Origin: Glaciecola sp041380235
GTDB taxonomy: Bacteria > Pseudomonadota > Gammaproteobacteria > Enterobacterales > Alteromonadaceae
Assembly (NCBI RefSeq): GCF_041380235.1
Contig: NZ_JBGIYY010000003.1
Location: forward strand, 1-64,000
Reading direction: 5' to 3'
Length of the DNA: 64,000 nucleotides
The notes under the pieces: model-generated
What the model saw: the letters and a program-made list of their open reading frames with translations, nothing else
What the model was told of the DNA's origin: nothing
The model's database searches: none
Position numbers and translations under genes: made by a program
Shown here: one piece after another, positions 44,227 through 53,182 of the stretch
How the letters are laid out: the number at the start of each line of letters is the position of its first letter
Position numbering within the stretch: position 1 is the first letter of the stretch

Positions 44227-44608
44227 CTAATAGTTTTCACCCTTATCATGACTGTACTACCCACGTATTCTTCGACCCCGAATATAGACAAATTAACACT
44301 ATCGATTAGCCTCTGTGACAGCTTTATTTGAGAGTTGCGATGCAGTCACTTGGGGCGAAAATTGCTGTTGGGCGCAGATACTCGATACTAGCGAGCAAAA
44401 CGAACACAGTGAGATTGAGGCATGGTGGCAGGATAAGAGCAGCGAGCATGCTGCGCTTAAGGTAAGTAGTGACGTCTGCGGATTTTTTTTCGCTGAATTA
44501 TCATTATAAACATCTTAATTATCCTAACTAAGGTTTTAGATTTTGGCCTCAAAGTTGCAACGCACTTGACACTATTTTAGCGAAATAATAAATAAGGTCA
44601 GGAAAATA
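44227..44608. other. Decayed intergenic stretch
   Basis: An open frame of 64 codons at 44315-44509 on the plus strand has no recognisable domain and no clear ribosome binding site, and is probably not a gene. The stretch looks like leftover sequence from the deletion that removed the LysR gene. Promoter signals for the downstream cytochrome gene must lie in its right part. Confidence 0.4.
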
Positions 44609-45031
44609 ATGAAGGCAAAGCTACTTATTGGACTGTGTTTAGTTAGCTCAGCGACTTTTGCAAGTGACGATAGCATCGTATCAACGGATACAAGAGCAGT
44701 AATTAATTTGAGCGTGCAGCAAAAAGATTTTGTTCTTGAACGGATGCGGCGGATGTTGGAAACACTCACTGCTATCCAGCAGTCTTTAGTACAAGAATCA
44801 CCAGAAAAAGTCGACGATTTAGTAAGCTTACTGTTTGAATATACGAGGGAAAATCATCCTGACGGTCTGCATGACTCAATGCCTGCAGGATTTCAACAAA
44901 TGAGTAAACAAATGAATGTCCACTGGAAAAAACTAGCTAAAGAAAATAAAGATACAAGCTTCATACAAAAGGAAGTCGTCACTATTATGTCGACATGCAA
45001 TGCATGCCATCGCTCATATAAAATACAATAG
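44609..45031 (+). CDS. Small periplasmic monohaem cytochrome c
   Basis: A 140-residue exported protein. The signal peptide is MKAKLLIGLCLVSSATFA, with cleavage after TFA. The mature part is helical (LSVQQKDFVLERMRRMLETL, PAGFQQMSKQMNVHWKKLAK) and ends with a single haem site STCNACHRSYKIQ at residues 129-140. The overall plan of helices followed by a C-terminal CxxCH is that of the cytochrome c' type; the role could be electron transfer or NO/O2 handling. AGGA is placed 7 nt before the ATG. The adjacent gene is a DUF2202 lipoprotein under a separate promoter. Confidence 0.88.
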   Translation: MKAKLLIGLCLVSSATFASDDSIVSTDTRAVINLSVQQKDFVLERMRRMLETLTAIQQSLVQESPEKVDDLVSLLFEYTRENHPDGLHDSMPAGFQQMSKQMNVHWKKLAKENKDTSFIQKEVVTIMSTCNACHRSYKIQ

Positions 45032-45199
45032 CATTTTCGGGATGCGGCTACTGTTGGTCATAGCTAAAGTATAATTTAAAAATTGACGAATTTGTCATTT
45101 TTATTGTCGTATCTGTCAATTCAAAACTAAACACAATAAAAATTAGCAAGGAATTTAAAAAAAGACATATAAATTAATGGCATTTTATTTCTATTAATC

Positions 45200-45215
45200 T
45201 GGTACGGCGCTTGCA
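45200..45215 (+). promoter_or_regulatory. Sigma-54 (RpoN) promoter
   Basis: TGGTACGGCGCTTGCA matches the -24/-12 consensus TGGCACG-N4-TTGCA with a single C-to-T change; GG and GC are correctly spaced. It is 80 nt before the start of the DUF2202 gene. Upstream, between 45084 and 45125, lie TGAC-GAATT-TGTCA and further TGTCAATT half-sites that could bind an enhancer-binding activator. Confidence 0.75.
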
Positions 45216-45294
45216 AAATACTCTTACAGTCTAAAACGCGATAAGACGTATACGACAATTTTGCAAGTCCACAAACCAGATAAGAGAGTATCCG

Positions 45295-45981
45295 ATGAAA
45301 AAATTGATTTCGTTTAGCATCATATTATTAACTATATTTATCTTAAGTGCTTGCGGAGGAAGTTCGAACGATACTCCCCCCTTACTTGATGTTGATTTAG
45401 AAGGGTCAACCGCATTTAATCCCAATACGCTCCTCAACAACCTCAGCACAATTCCGTTAAGTGATTTATCTGCTGCAGAAAAAGAAAGTCTAGTTTTTAT
45501 GCGGGAAGAAGAAAAGCTTGCCAGAGACGTATATACAGTTATGTATAACAAATACAGGACAAAAATATTCACCAATATTGCTGCCAGTGAGCAAACCCAC
45601 ACAGACGCAGTTCTCGCGCTTATTCAACGTTATGATTTAGTCGATCCAATGGAAACTGACGTTTTTGGCGGTTTTATGAATAGCGAACTGCAACTCATTT
45701 ACGATACGCTAGTAACATCGGGTTCAATTTCACAGCTAGAGGCTTTATATGTTGGTGCGACTGTTGAAGAGTTGGATATCTATGACCTACAATACCAAAA
45801 AGATAGTGTTGTTGATAACGCCGACATTATCTACGTTTACGATAATTTATTGAAAGGCTCGCGCAACCATTTACGCTCATTTGATAAACAAATTAAAAAT
45901 AGTGGGGGTACTTATACTCCGGTTTATATCAGTCAAGATTTATATGACAGTATAGTTAACTCAGCGATAGAGAGAAACTAG
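45295..45981 (+). CDS. DUF2202 ferritin-like lipoprotein
   Basis: A 228-residue lipoprotein: lipobox LSAC with Cys about residue 20, then a DUF2202 domain at about residues 55-215. The four-helix ferritin-like bundle is visible, with glutamate/histidine motifs EEEKLARDVY, ASEQTHTDAV, EELDIYDL and GSRNHLRSF in the positions expected for a di-iron site. Proteins of this family are thought to bind metals; the enzyme activity is unknown. The gene is preceded by a sigma-54 promoter, so expression probably depends on an NtrC-type activator. Confidence 0.9.
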   Translation: MKKLISFSIILLTIFILSACGGSSNDTPPLLDVDLEGSTAFNPNTLLNNLSTIPLSDLSAAEKESLVFMREEEKLARDVYTVMYNKYRTKIFTNIAASEQTHTDAVLALIQRYDLVDPMETDVFGGFMNSELQLIYDTLVTSGSISQLEALYVGATVEELDIYDLQYQKDSVVDNADIIYVYDNLLKGSRNHLRSFDKQIKNSGGTYTPVYISQDLYDSIVNSAIERN

Positions 45982-46286
45982 TGGAGATTGGCTTTTACTG
46001 ACCGTAAAAGCGTTCTCAACAATTGTAGACTAAAGCTAAGCGGTGCAAGGGCACTACTCAGCTTAACTTATTTGGTTTCGTGCCATTAGCAAGTACCGAG
46101 GGATGCGGAAACTCAGCACCCACTGGCGAATTGGATACGACTAATCCAGTTACCTGCGCAGTACATCATGAATTAAAAGCGCGGTACTTTCGGGCATTTT
46201 TCTGGCCCCATGACTGGGGCAAAAGCCCTTAGGCTTGAAATTAAAAGCGACTAACTTCTCATGCTTGCAGGTCTAATAATACTAAT
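45982..46286. other. Intergenic stretch between convergent genes
   Basis: Holds no gene or obvious hairpin terminator. Only weak GC-rich half-repeats (CTTAGGCTTG, AAGCCCTTAGG) near 46220-46240 were seen. Confidence 0.4.
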
Positions 46287-47648
46287 CTACTTTACTGGCT
46301 TCGGTGCCAGCACAGTAGACATTAGCAACGCGAGATCACCATCATAGCTTTTCGTAAATGTTGTAACATCCCCGCGGGTGAGGCCTGCAGCGTTTAACTT
46401 ATCAACCATGTCCCATGCAATATATTTGGCATTACCATTGATGTCGATTAGACCAAAGTGCTTTTCTGAGTCGCCAGGATTGTCTTTGTTTCCTTTCCAT
46501 GGCTCATCGAAAGCCTGGAACAAAAACAGTGAAGCACCGAAATCATCTGACCAAGCTCTCATTAAATCTGAAAATATTTTTTGTTTGTACTCGTCTGCTG
46601 CCTTTGATGCATCGTCACCATATTGTACGTTAGCATATGAAGCCCAACCGGTTTCACCAATATGTATCTGCTTTTCAACACCAGATGCAAGCATATATGC
46701 TTGCGCACCCGCTGTTTGCTCTATCGCGAGCTCTTTTGACCTGAGCATAGCCGCATCGACTTTTTGCTTAGTCGTTAAATTGGCCTCGGTTTCAGGGACC
46801 AACCAAAATTCTTCATCGTAATAGGTGTCATGGAATGGGTAGGTATGCAAAGAAATAAAATCTACAGCCTTTATAAGTGCCTTCAAATCATCATTATCGT
46901 AACCATTATCGGGGCCTGTGCCTAAACTGCCCCAAGAAGCATGGTTGTCAGAACTCGTGATCCACATATCCTTGGCAATCAGTCCCTGTGCTTTCAGGTC
47001 TTGCAACGCATTTACATGTTTTAGAATAATCCTTGGCGTAACATGATAAGGAGCCCAATGCACCATTGCCTCATTGCCCACAGCCATTACCTTGACAATT
47101 GACGGATAATCTTGTGCTAGCTTTATTCCCATTGCCATCTCTAATGCGTTAGTGGGGTTTTCTTCGTCGTGAACGACTTCTTTATCAGTGAACGAGTTTA
47201 ATCCATCAATCCAAATGCCAAGCATTACATACATTTCGAAGTCACTGTTTTCGTCTTTTAACTGCTTTATTGCTTCAAGTAAATTTTCAGTATTGCTCTT
47301 ACCGTCTAAGCCAATATAATTTTGAGTATTATAGGTGCGGATAACTTTAATGCCCATCGCGGCTAAAATCTTCATATCCTCTTTATGCTGCTCAACCGTT
47401 GGCACTAACTCACCTGATTCGCGCACTTTTGTGCGCCATGCACCATAGGAAATAGCGGGGTAATCCTTATTTCCCAAAAGCACATCGCCATTGCGAGCTG
47501 TAGGATAGTCGCCTTGCGGTGCTGGCTGAGCAACTAACTGAATGTCTTGAGCAAGATCATCGCTGCTGGTTATTGTTTGCTCAGCACACGCGAGAGTAAA
47601 CAGCGCCATAATGGCCACTAACATGATGTTATAATTACGCTTTTTCAT
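46287..47648 (-). CDS. GH17-like glucan hydrolase lipoprotein
   Basis: A 453-residue secreted glycoside hydrolase resembling family GH17 (1,3-beta-glucanases). The lipoprotein signal ends in TLAC (Cys about residue 22). The barrel strands are ISYGAWRTKVRES, MGIKVIRTYNTQN, MYVMLGIWID, the acid/base VKVMAVGNEAMVHW, DFISLHTYPFHDT, and the nucleophile region QIHIGETGWAS. GH17 enzymes of marine bacteria act on laminarin, the algal storage beta-1,3-glucan; that substrate is inference. The frame reaches 47756, but AAAGGGAT lies just before the ATG at 47648. It stands alone, without neighbouring sugar transporters. Confidence 0.85.
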   Translation of the reverse strand: MKKRNYNIMLVAIMALFTLACAEQTITSSDDLAQDIQLVAQPAPQGDYPTARNGDVLLGNKDYPAISYGAWRTKVRESGELVPTVEQHKEDMKILAAMGIKVIRTYNTQNYIGLDGKSNTENLLEAIKQLKDENSDFEMYVMLGIWIDGLNSFTDKEVVHDEENPTNALEMAMGIKLAQDYPSIVKVMAVGNEAMVHWAPYHVTPRIILKHVNALQDLKAQGLIAKDMWITSSDNHASWGSLGTGPDNGYDNDDLKALIKAVDFISLHTYPFHDTYYDEEFWLVPETEANLTTKQKVDAAMLRSKELAIEQTAGAQAYMLASGVEKQIHIGETGWASYANVQYGDDASKAADEYKQKIFSDLMRAWSDDFGASLFLFQAFDEPWKGNKDNPGDSEKHFGLIDINGNAKYIAWDMVDKLNAAGLTRGDVTTFTKSYDGDLALLMSTVLAPKPVK

Positions 47649-47874
47649 ATGATCCCTTTGTCGATTTAAACACGCCGCTATTATTGGATGATTCATGGTT
47701 CTTATATTATCGCTTATACTTTTTCTGCTCAGGCATTTGCTTGCGGCTAAACACACGCACTGTTAGATGGTATTACATAGAACCTCACTAAATCAATTCG
47801 TGATTTCCAATGCTATATCCCTAATTTAATAGAGCATTTTACCAACTTGCACTTAAAGTGCTTTTATTAGCATT

Positions 47875-48753
47875 TCAGCTGATTGCGGTATCCCAAAGCA
47901 TCTGCGCTGCGCTTGATAAACCTACAGAGCTTAGCGCAATCATCCCCACTCGCTTCTTTAACAAAGCATTATCTAAGGGCACACAGCTAAGACCCTTATT
48001 AAGCATCTGCTGCTGAGAAAGCTCTGGCACTATCGCCAAACCTAAACCCGTTTTCACCAATTGTCCTAGAGTACCGAGCTGCGAAGCCTCAGCAATAATG
48101 GTGGGCGTTATGCTCTCTTCGGCAAAGGCATTATCCATCCATAGCCTAATGGAAGAACCAATGTTCATGGCGACTAAGGGATAAGCCTGAATCTCTTCAA
48201 GTGATATGTTGGATAGCGCAGTCATCTCATGCCCGGTGGGCATCACCACACAAAAATTATCAGTCAGTAAAGGCGCAAAGCTTAAGCCCTGTAGGGACTC
48301 TGGTTCAAACACAAAGCCAATATCGGCTCTGCCACTTTGCACCGCCTCAATGACTCTCTCCATCACCACGTCATGCACCCTTAGCATGATATTAGGATGA
48401 TTCTGATGATAGCGCTGCAGTATTTGTGCAAGATTACCTTCAGCGAACGACGGCATACTGGCCACAGTTAATCGGCCTTTTTGCACACTAAACAAATCTT
48501 GTACATCGGTTAGCGCGCTGTTCCAATCGTCAATCAGTCGCTTGGCGATGGGTAAAAACGTTGCCCCCTCCGGCGTTAAACTGACTCGCCGTGTGGAGCG
48601 GGTGAATAGCTGACCGCCTAACTGTATCTCCATATTTTTAATAGAGGTAGATAGAGCGGGCTGCGACAGGCAAAGTTTTTCAGCCGCCTCTGCAAAGGTT
48701 GAAGCTTGCGCGACACTCACAAAAGCACACATATTTTTATATGAAACAGACAT
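47875..48753 (-). CDS. LysR family transcriptional regulator
   Basis: A 292-residue LysR regulator. The winged helix is KNMCAFVSVAQASTFAEAAE followed by LSQPALSTSIKNMEIQLGG; the effector-binding domain follows (KGRLTVASMPSFAEGNLAQI, GRADIGFVFEPES, GLGLAIVPELSQQQ). It is divergent from the two CoA-transferase genes, 152 nt away, and is presumably their regulator, responding to an acyl-CoA intermediate or keto acid. The intergenic region is AT-rich, with T-N11-A type motifs near 48770-48800 that could be its sites. Confidence 0.92.
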   Translation of the reverse strand: MSVSYKNMCAFVSVAQASTFAEAAEKLCLSQPALSTSIKNMEIQLGGQLFTRSTRRVSLTPEGATFLPIAKRLIDDWNSALTDVQDLFSVQKGRLTVASMPSFAEGNLAQILQRYHQNHPNIMLRVHDVVMERVIEAVQSGRADIGFVFEPESLQGLSFAPLLTDNFCVVMPTGHEMTALSNISLEEIQAYPLVAMNIGSSIRLWMDNAFAEESITPTIIAEASQLGTLGQLVKTGLGLAIVPELSQQQMLNKGLSCVPLDNALLKKRVGMIALSSVGLSSAAQMLWDTAIS

Positions 48754-48905
48754 GCTAATTATTCCAATAAATCTATCAATTAGAATATTAAATTAATTTT
48801 ACAAAACATAGCAAGTCGTAAATACTAGAATCTAAGCTGGCTCTACAGCATCTTCTTATAAATGCACCTCAAAAGTGCTTTGACGAATCACAACAGGAGC
48901 AATCA

Positions 48906-49613
48906 ATGGCAGGTTTTAATAAAGTAGTGTCAAGTTACGAAGAGGCCATGCAAGGCCTTGAAGATAACATGACCGTTATCGCAGGCGGCTTTGGCTTGTG
49001 TGGCATTCCTGAAGGACTTATCGCCCAAATCAAAAAAATGGGCACCAAGGGGTTGACGGTAGTGTCTAATAACTGCGGTGTGGATGGCTTTGGCTTAGGC
49101 CTGCTCTTGGAAGATAAGCAAATTAAAAAGATGGTGTCTTCTTATGTGGGTGAAAATGCTTTGTTTGAAAAGCAGCTCCTTAACGGCGAGCTAGAAGTAG
49201 AGCTCACGCCACAAGGCACGCTAGCAGAAAAAATGCGCGCAGGCGGTGCTGGCATTCCTGCCTTCTACACAGCCACAGGTTACGGCACCCCCGTAGGTGA
49301 AGGCAAAGAAGTAAAAGAATTTAACGGCCGCCCATACATTATGGAAGAAAGCATCACCGGCGAGTTTGCCATTGTAAAAGCTTGGAAGGCAGACCGATAC
49401 GGCAACTGCATGTATCGTCATACCGCTATGAACTTCAACCCTATGGCCGCAACCGCCGGTAAAATTACGGTGGTAGAGGTAGAGGAAATCGTCGAGCCTG
49501 GGGAATTAGAGCCTAGCCAAATTCATACCCCCGGCATTTATGTGAATCGCGTGATCAAAGGTTCATTTGAAAAACGCATTGAACGCAAAGTATTGGCAAA
49601 GGAGGCAAGCTAA
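48906..49613 (+). CDS. scoA: 3-oxoacid CoA-transferase subunit A
   Basis: Alpha subunit (235 residues) of the heteromeric succinyl-CoA:3-ketoacid CoA transferase, which activates acetoacetate using succinyl-CoA or acetyl-CoA. Family landmarks are MTVIAGGFGLCGIPEGLIAQ, SNNCGVDGFGLGLLLEDK, KMVSSYVGENALFE, ELTPQGTLAEKMRAGGAGIP and AVVKAWKADRYGN-like IVKAWKADRYGNC. The start is supported by AGGAG 7 nt upstream. It overlaps scoB by one base (TAATG) and is divergent from the LysR gene. It would use ketone bodies or the final products of leucine and fatty-acid breakdown, together with etfBA/ETF-QO in this window. Confidence 0.95.
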   Translation: MAGFNKVVSSYEEAMQGLEDNMTVIAGGFGLCGIPEGLIAQIKKMGTKGLTVVSNNCGVDGFGLGLLLEDKQIKKMVSSYVGENALFEKQLLNGELEVELTPQGTLAEKMRAGGAGIPAFYTATGYGTPVGEGKEVKEFNGRPYIMEESITGEFAIVKAWKADRYGNCMYRHTAMNFNPMAATAGKITVVEVEEIVEPGELEPSQIHTPGIYVNRVIKGSFEKRIERKVLAKEAS

Positions 49614-50272
49614 TGGCCTTAAGCAGAGACCAAATCGCAATGCGCGTTGCGCAAGAGTTTCAAGACGGTGACTACGTTAACTTAGGCATCGGCATTCCTA
49701 CCCTTGCAGCAAACTATGTGCCCAAAGACATCAGCGTGATGCTGCAGTCTGAAAATGGCTTGTTAGGCATGGGGCCCTATCCTACCGAGGAGCAAGTTGA
49801 CGCCGACATGATCAACGCAGGTAAAGAAACGGTTACAGCCTCTACCGGTGCATCTATTTTTAACTCAGCAGAAAGTTTTGCCATGATCCGCGGCGGCCAT
49901 GTGGACTTTACCGTACTCGGTGCTTTTGAGGTGGACATAAACGGCAATATCGCCTCATGGATGATCCCGGGGAAATTAATCAAGGGAATGGGCGGTGCTA
50001 TGGATTTAGTAGCGGGTGCAAAAAACATCATTGTGACCATGACCCACGCCGACAAACACGGCAACTCTAAGCTATTAGAGGCCTGCACGCTGCCTCTTAC
50101 CGGCGTAAATTGTATTACCCGGATCATTACCGACCTCGCGGTACTTGAAGTGCAAGACGGCGCGTTTCATCTCACCGAGCGTGCACCAGGCGTTAGCATT
50201 GCAGAAATCCAAGAGAAAACCGCAGGTAAATTGGTAGTCAGCGGCGATATTCCTGAGATGAAATTTAGCTAA
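49613..50272 (+). CDS. scoB: 3-oxoacid CoA-transferase subunit B
   Basis: Beta subunit (219 residues) of the CoA transferase. The catalytic glutamate that forms the CoA thioester is in LQSENGLLGMGPYP (about residue 46); the glycine-rich loops GIPTLAANYV, RGGHVDFTVLGAFEVD and IPGKLIKGMGGAMDLV are family features. The start codon overlaps the scoA stop (TAATG). The reaction product, acetoacetyl-CoA, goes to thiolase; no thiolase is in the window. Confidence 0.95.
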   Translation: MALSRDQIAMRVAQEFQDGDYVNLGIGIPTLAANYVPKDISVMLQSENGLLGMGPYPTEEQVDADMINAGKETVTASTGASIFNSAESFAMIRGGHVDFTVLGAFEVDINGNIASWMIPGKLIKGMGGAMDLVAGAKNIIVTMTHADKHGNSKLLEACTLPLTGVNCITRIITDLAVLEVQDGAFHLTERAPGVSIAEIQEKTAGKLVVSGDIPEMKFS

Positions 50273-50322
50273 AACACGTTTTAGCGGCAATAAGCGTTTA
50301 GCTTAGGCCCGTAAACCTTTAT

Positions 50323-50354
50323 AATGGCGCTCCTATTTGCATATGAGCGCCATT
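50323..50354 (+). promoter_or_regulatory. Hairpin spanning the DEAD-box helicase start codon
   Basis: AATGGCGCTC (50323-50332) and GAGCGCCATT (50345-50354) pair perfectly over 10 bp; the AU of the AUG at 50343 is in the 12-nt loop and its G is the first base of the right arm. It could sequester the translation start. It could alternatively act as the scoAB terminator, since the right arm runs into TTTTG. Confidence 0.6.
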
Positions 50355-51692
50355 TTGTTATTTAACGAACTCCCTTTAGACAATCGATTGCTAAGCATAC
50401 TGCAAACTATGCAGATGAGCGAAGTCACCGACATCCAGCAGCAGGCCATCCCACATGGTTTGATGGGTAAAGATATTCTCGCTTCCTCAAAAACCGGTTC
50501 GGGTAAAACTTTGGCGTTTTTAGTGCCCGCTGTACAGCGCTTACTGACTCAAAAAGCCTTGTCTAAACGTGATCCTCGCGCACTTATTTTGGCGCCTACT
50601 CGTGAACTAGCCAAGCAAGTGTTTTCAGTAGCAAAAGCGCTTACACAGAAGCAGTCTTTATCATGCGCATTAATTGTGGGTGGCGAAAACTACAACGACC
50701 AAGCAAAAGCGCTCAAACGCAACCCGCATATCGTAGTGGGAACCGCAGGCAGAGTAAACGACCATCTCGAGGCCCGCCACCTGTTTTTAAATGGCTTAGA
50801 ACTACTGATACTAGATGAAGCCGACCGCATGCTTGAGCTAGGCTTTGAAAAAGCGCTGGAGAACATCAACACCAGTGCAGACCATCGTAAGCGACAAACC
50901 ATGATGTTTTCGGCCACTATCGACAGCGCCGAGGTCAATCATATGACGCAGCTGATGCTCAAAGCGCCAGCTAAAATCAACATCGATAAAGTAGCCACGC
51001 CGCATGAAGATATCACCCAAAACTTCTACTTTGCGGATGGCGTCAGTCATAAAGACCAGCTTTTACTAAAAGCCGTCGAAATAGAAGGCCGTGAGCAAGC
51101 ACTGATATTTACCGCTACGCGCAGCGACACCGAACGCCTCTCTGCATTTTTGAAAGCACAAAACATCAGCGCCACGTTTTTACACGGTGAGTTACTGCAA
51201 AACCAACGCTCTGCCATTATTAATGATTTTGGGCGCGGCAAAACCGGCGTGCTGGTCACTACCGACCTCGCCTCTCGTGGCTTAGACATCGCCAACATTG
51301 CCAAAGTAATTAACTACGACTTACCCAAATTTGCAGATGAATATGTGCACCGCATCGGTCGCACAGGCCGCGCCGGTAAAAAAGGCAACGCGCTCTCGTT
51401 TGTGAGCCGCAAAGACTGGCGTAGTTTTTTAGCCATACAGTCTCGCTTAGAGCAGCGCTTCGATTTCACCGAGTTTGAGGGCTTAGCTGCTCGATTTAAA
51501 GGCTTAGGTCTAAAACCAAAAGAAATGCAGGAAAAAGTAGAAAAGCCTTTCGCAAAAAAAGTTACGAAAACACAAAAACAAGCCCCTAAAAAACGCTTTA
51601 ATCCGCTCGAGTCTGAAGAAATGGGTTTTATACCGATCAAACGTAAGCCAAGGGCAGAGCCTGATGCGTCTGTTGATGATATCGATGAGTAG
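50343..51692 (+). CDS. DEAD-box RNA helicase
   Basis: A 449-residue DEAD-box helicase, distinct from rhlE. Motifs: Q region VTDIQQQAIPHG, KTGSGKTLAF (I), PTRELAKQV (Ia), LILDEADRMLELGF (II), SATIDSAE (III), TTDLASRGLDI (V) and HRIGRTGRAGKKG (VI). Motif Ib is GTAGR rather than the usual TPGR. A basic C-terminal tail (KPFAKKVTKTQKQAPKKRF) binds RNA; SrmB-like helicases have similar tails, but the subgroup is not certain. The frame opens at a TTG at 50337; ATG at 50343 is taken as the start. No Shine-Dalgarno motif precedes it, and the start sits inside a hairpin. Confidence 0.92.
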   Translation: MSAILLFNELPLDNRLLSILQTMQMSEVTDIQQQAIPHGLMGKDILASSKTGSGKTLAFLVPAVQRLLTQKALSKRDPRALILAPTRELAKQVFSVAKALTQKQSLSCALIVGGENYNDQAKALKRNPHIVVGTAGRVNDHLEARHLFLNGLELLILDEADRMLELGFEKALENINTSADHRKRQTMMFSATIDSAEVNHMTQLMLKAPAKINIDKVATPHEDITQNFYFADGVSHKDQLLLKAVEIEGREQALIFTATRSDTERLSAFLKAQNISATFLHGELLQNQRSAIINDFGRGKTGVLVTTDLASRGLDIANIAKVINYDLPKFADEYVHRIGRTGRAGKKGNALSFVSRKDWRSFLAIQSRLEQRFDFTEFEGLAARFKGLGLKPKEMQEKVEKPFAKKVTKTQKQAPKKRFNPLESEEMGFIPIKRKPRAEPDASVDDIDE

Positions 51693-51914
51693 CCAACAAT
51701 CAGATGTTCTGAAATGCCTTTGGCAAATGTGTAAGCGGCCCACATATCAGTGCTAATAGCAACATACCACCATTCCAAAGCATCTTCGGATAGGTATATT
51801 GCACCGTACCGCTTATCTTTAGATATGGGCTGAATCAACTCTTTTTACAGGTTCCATCATTTCAAGTTATGCCTTGGCAGAACAATGCACTTATGCGGTG
51901 TCAATGCGGTACTC

Positions 51915-52256
51915 TTACAAATGCTTAATCTTTGTTGGTTTAAATGCGTAACAGAGCGCTGAAAAACCAATCACACCCATCGGAAATAATGGATTAAAAG
52001 AGTAATCAACTACAAGAGCAATGGGACAGATCAGAAAAAATAACAACATTCCCCAATGTTTCCAAAAGCCGGTAGCCCATAATGAAAGCATCAAACAAAT
52101 CGCTAGTGCGAATACTGTAATAAATATCAAGCCCATATCTAATGGATCATAGCGACTTAAATAAACGAGCGCCAATATTGAAGCAAGTGATCCAACAGAA
52201 CCGAGGCCGCCCAGAAAGATCCCTTTGCATAGCAAAATTAAATCCACTTTTGTCAT
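51915..52256 (-). CDS. Small membrane protein, unknown function
   Basis: A 113-residue integral membrane protein with about four helices (residues 9-31, 38-57, 63-80, 85-104) and short polar loops. No known domain is recognised. Its start overlaps the stop of the TonB-C lipoprotein gene by 4 nt (ATGA), so the two are co-translated. The C-terminus is short and basic (YAFKPTKIKHL). Confidence 0.65.
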   Translation of the reverse strand: MTKVDLILLCKGIFLGGLGSVGSLASILALVYLSRYDPLDMGLIFITVFALAICLMLSLWATGFWKHWGMLLFFLICPIALVVDYSFNPLFPMGVIGFSALCYAFKPTKIKHL

Positions 52257-52648
52257 TGAGATTCCGTCACCAAAGTAAAGTCCAAGCGCACTTTTAGATC
52301 TTTCTGCACTACCGGAACACCGTCGACTATTTTGGGCTTATACTTCCACTTTGTTAATGCCCTCACTGCTTCCTTGTCAAAAATCCGGGCGGGCACAGAC
52401 TCTAACACGCTAATGTTGACTGGTTCGCCCAAAGTATTGATGTCAAACTCAAGCATTACCCATCCTTCAGGTTTGTTTTTTGATTGTGCTGAGTCTGGTA
52501 GTTGCTTGGAGGCTTCTGCTGGCTTTGGCAAGCCAGTATTTGCATTTGAGGATTTGCAACCTAGAGAAGTCAGGCAAAAAGCAATTAAAACTGCGGCAAA
52601 TAAGCATCTGTGTTTATTAAAATTTGGGCTAGCTTCATCTAAGATCAT
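52253..52648 (-). CDS. TonB C-terminal-domain lipoprotein
   Basis: A 131-residue exported protein. The signal peptide is long (about 31 residues) and ends in the lipobox SLGC. The mature part carries a TonB C-terminal-like domain: GWVMLEFDINTLGEPVNISV, VLESVPARIFDKEAVRALTK, WKYKPKIVDGVPVVQKDLKV. It has no membrane-spanning TonB N-terminus or proline-rich stretch, so it is not a canonical TonB; similar stand-alone proteins are called 'energy transducer TonB' but act in unknown ways. GGAG lies about 6 nt before the ATG. Confidence 0.85.
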   Translation of the reverse strand: MILDEASPNFNKHRCLFAAVLIAFCLTSLGCKSSNANTGLPKPAEASKQLPDSAQSKNKPEGWVMLEFDINTLGEPVNISVLESVPARIFDKEAVRALTKWKYKPKIVDGVPVVQKDLKVRLDFTLVTESQ

Positions 52649-52708
52649 AATCGCTCCATTGTTCTCTTTCGCAAAGTATAATTTAACCCTAAGCGTTCAT
52701 CCAACATA

Positions 52709-53182
52709 CTATTTCTGCTTTGAAATTTGAGCGAAGCTGGCGCATAAGCAAAGTGAAAGCGCATTGGGCGATATCGCTAACTCTAGGCCACGCTTTCCCG
52801 CGCTAACATATATTATTTCAAATTCATTGGCTGAAACGTCACATATCGTTGGCAGTGTTTTTTTCTGACCAAATGGGCTGACGCCTCCCAACACATAACC
52901 GGTGCTATTTTTAACCAAATCAGGGCTTGCCATTTTTGCACTTTTTACGTTCATCTGTTGCGCAACAGCCTTCATATCGAGCATTGAGCTTGTTGGGACT
53001 AAAGCAGTAAGCAATGTTTCGTTATTGAGCATGAGCACTAAGGTTTTAAAAACTTGTGTAACCGGCAGGTCTAGTTGCTGGGCGGCTTCGAGTCCAAAGG
53101 CAGTAGATTGTGGATCGTGCTCGTAACGCAGCAATTCAAATGTTACTTTTTGTGCTTTCAAGTAATTAACAGCGGGTGTCAT
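52709..53182 (-). CDS. ybaK: Cys-tRNA(Pro) deacylase YbaK
   Basis: A 157-residue aminoacyl-tRNA deacylase of the YbaK/EbsC family, which hydrolyses Cys-tRNA(Pro) made by mistake by prolyl-tRNA synthetase. Family blocks: MTPAVNYLKAQKVTFELLRY at the N-terminus, FGLEAAQQLDLPVTQVFKTL (with a catalytic Lys), LVPTSSMLDMKAVAQQMNVK, and TGYVLGGVSPFGQKKTLP, which forms the GG-containing substrate loop. The length is normal. Confidence 0.93.
   Translation of the reverse strand: MTPAVNYLKAQKVTFELLRYEHDPQSTAFGLEAAQQLDLPVTQVFKTLVLMLNNETLLTALVPTSSMLDMKAVAQQMNVKSAKMASPDLVKNSTGYVLGGVSPFGQKKTLPTICDVSANEFEIIYVSAGKRGLELAISPNALSLCLCASFAQISKQK

Noticed and set aside
44315..44509. 64-codon open frame on the plus strand
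   Set aside because: Composition not protein-like over its whole length, no clear ribosome binding site, and it is situated in a decayed stretch; likely chance.
51692..51914. Minus-strand frame continuing from inside the helicase gene (51314-51838)
   Set aside because: Most of it is antisense to the DEAD-box helicase; the non-overlapping 150 nt has no recognisable domain.
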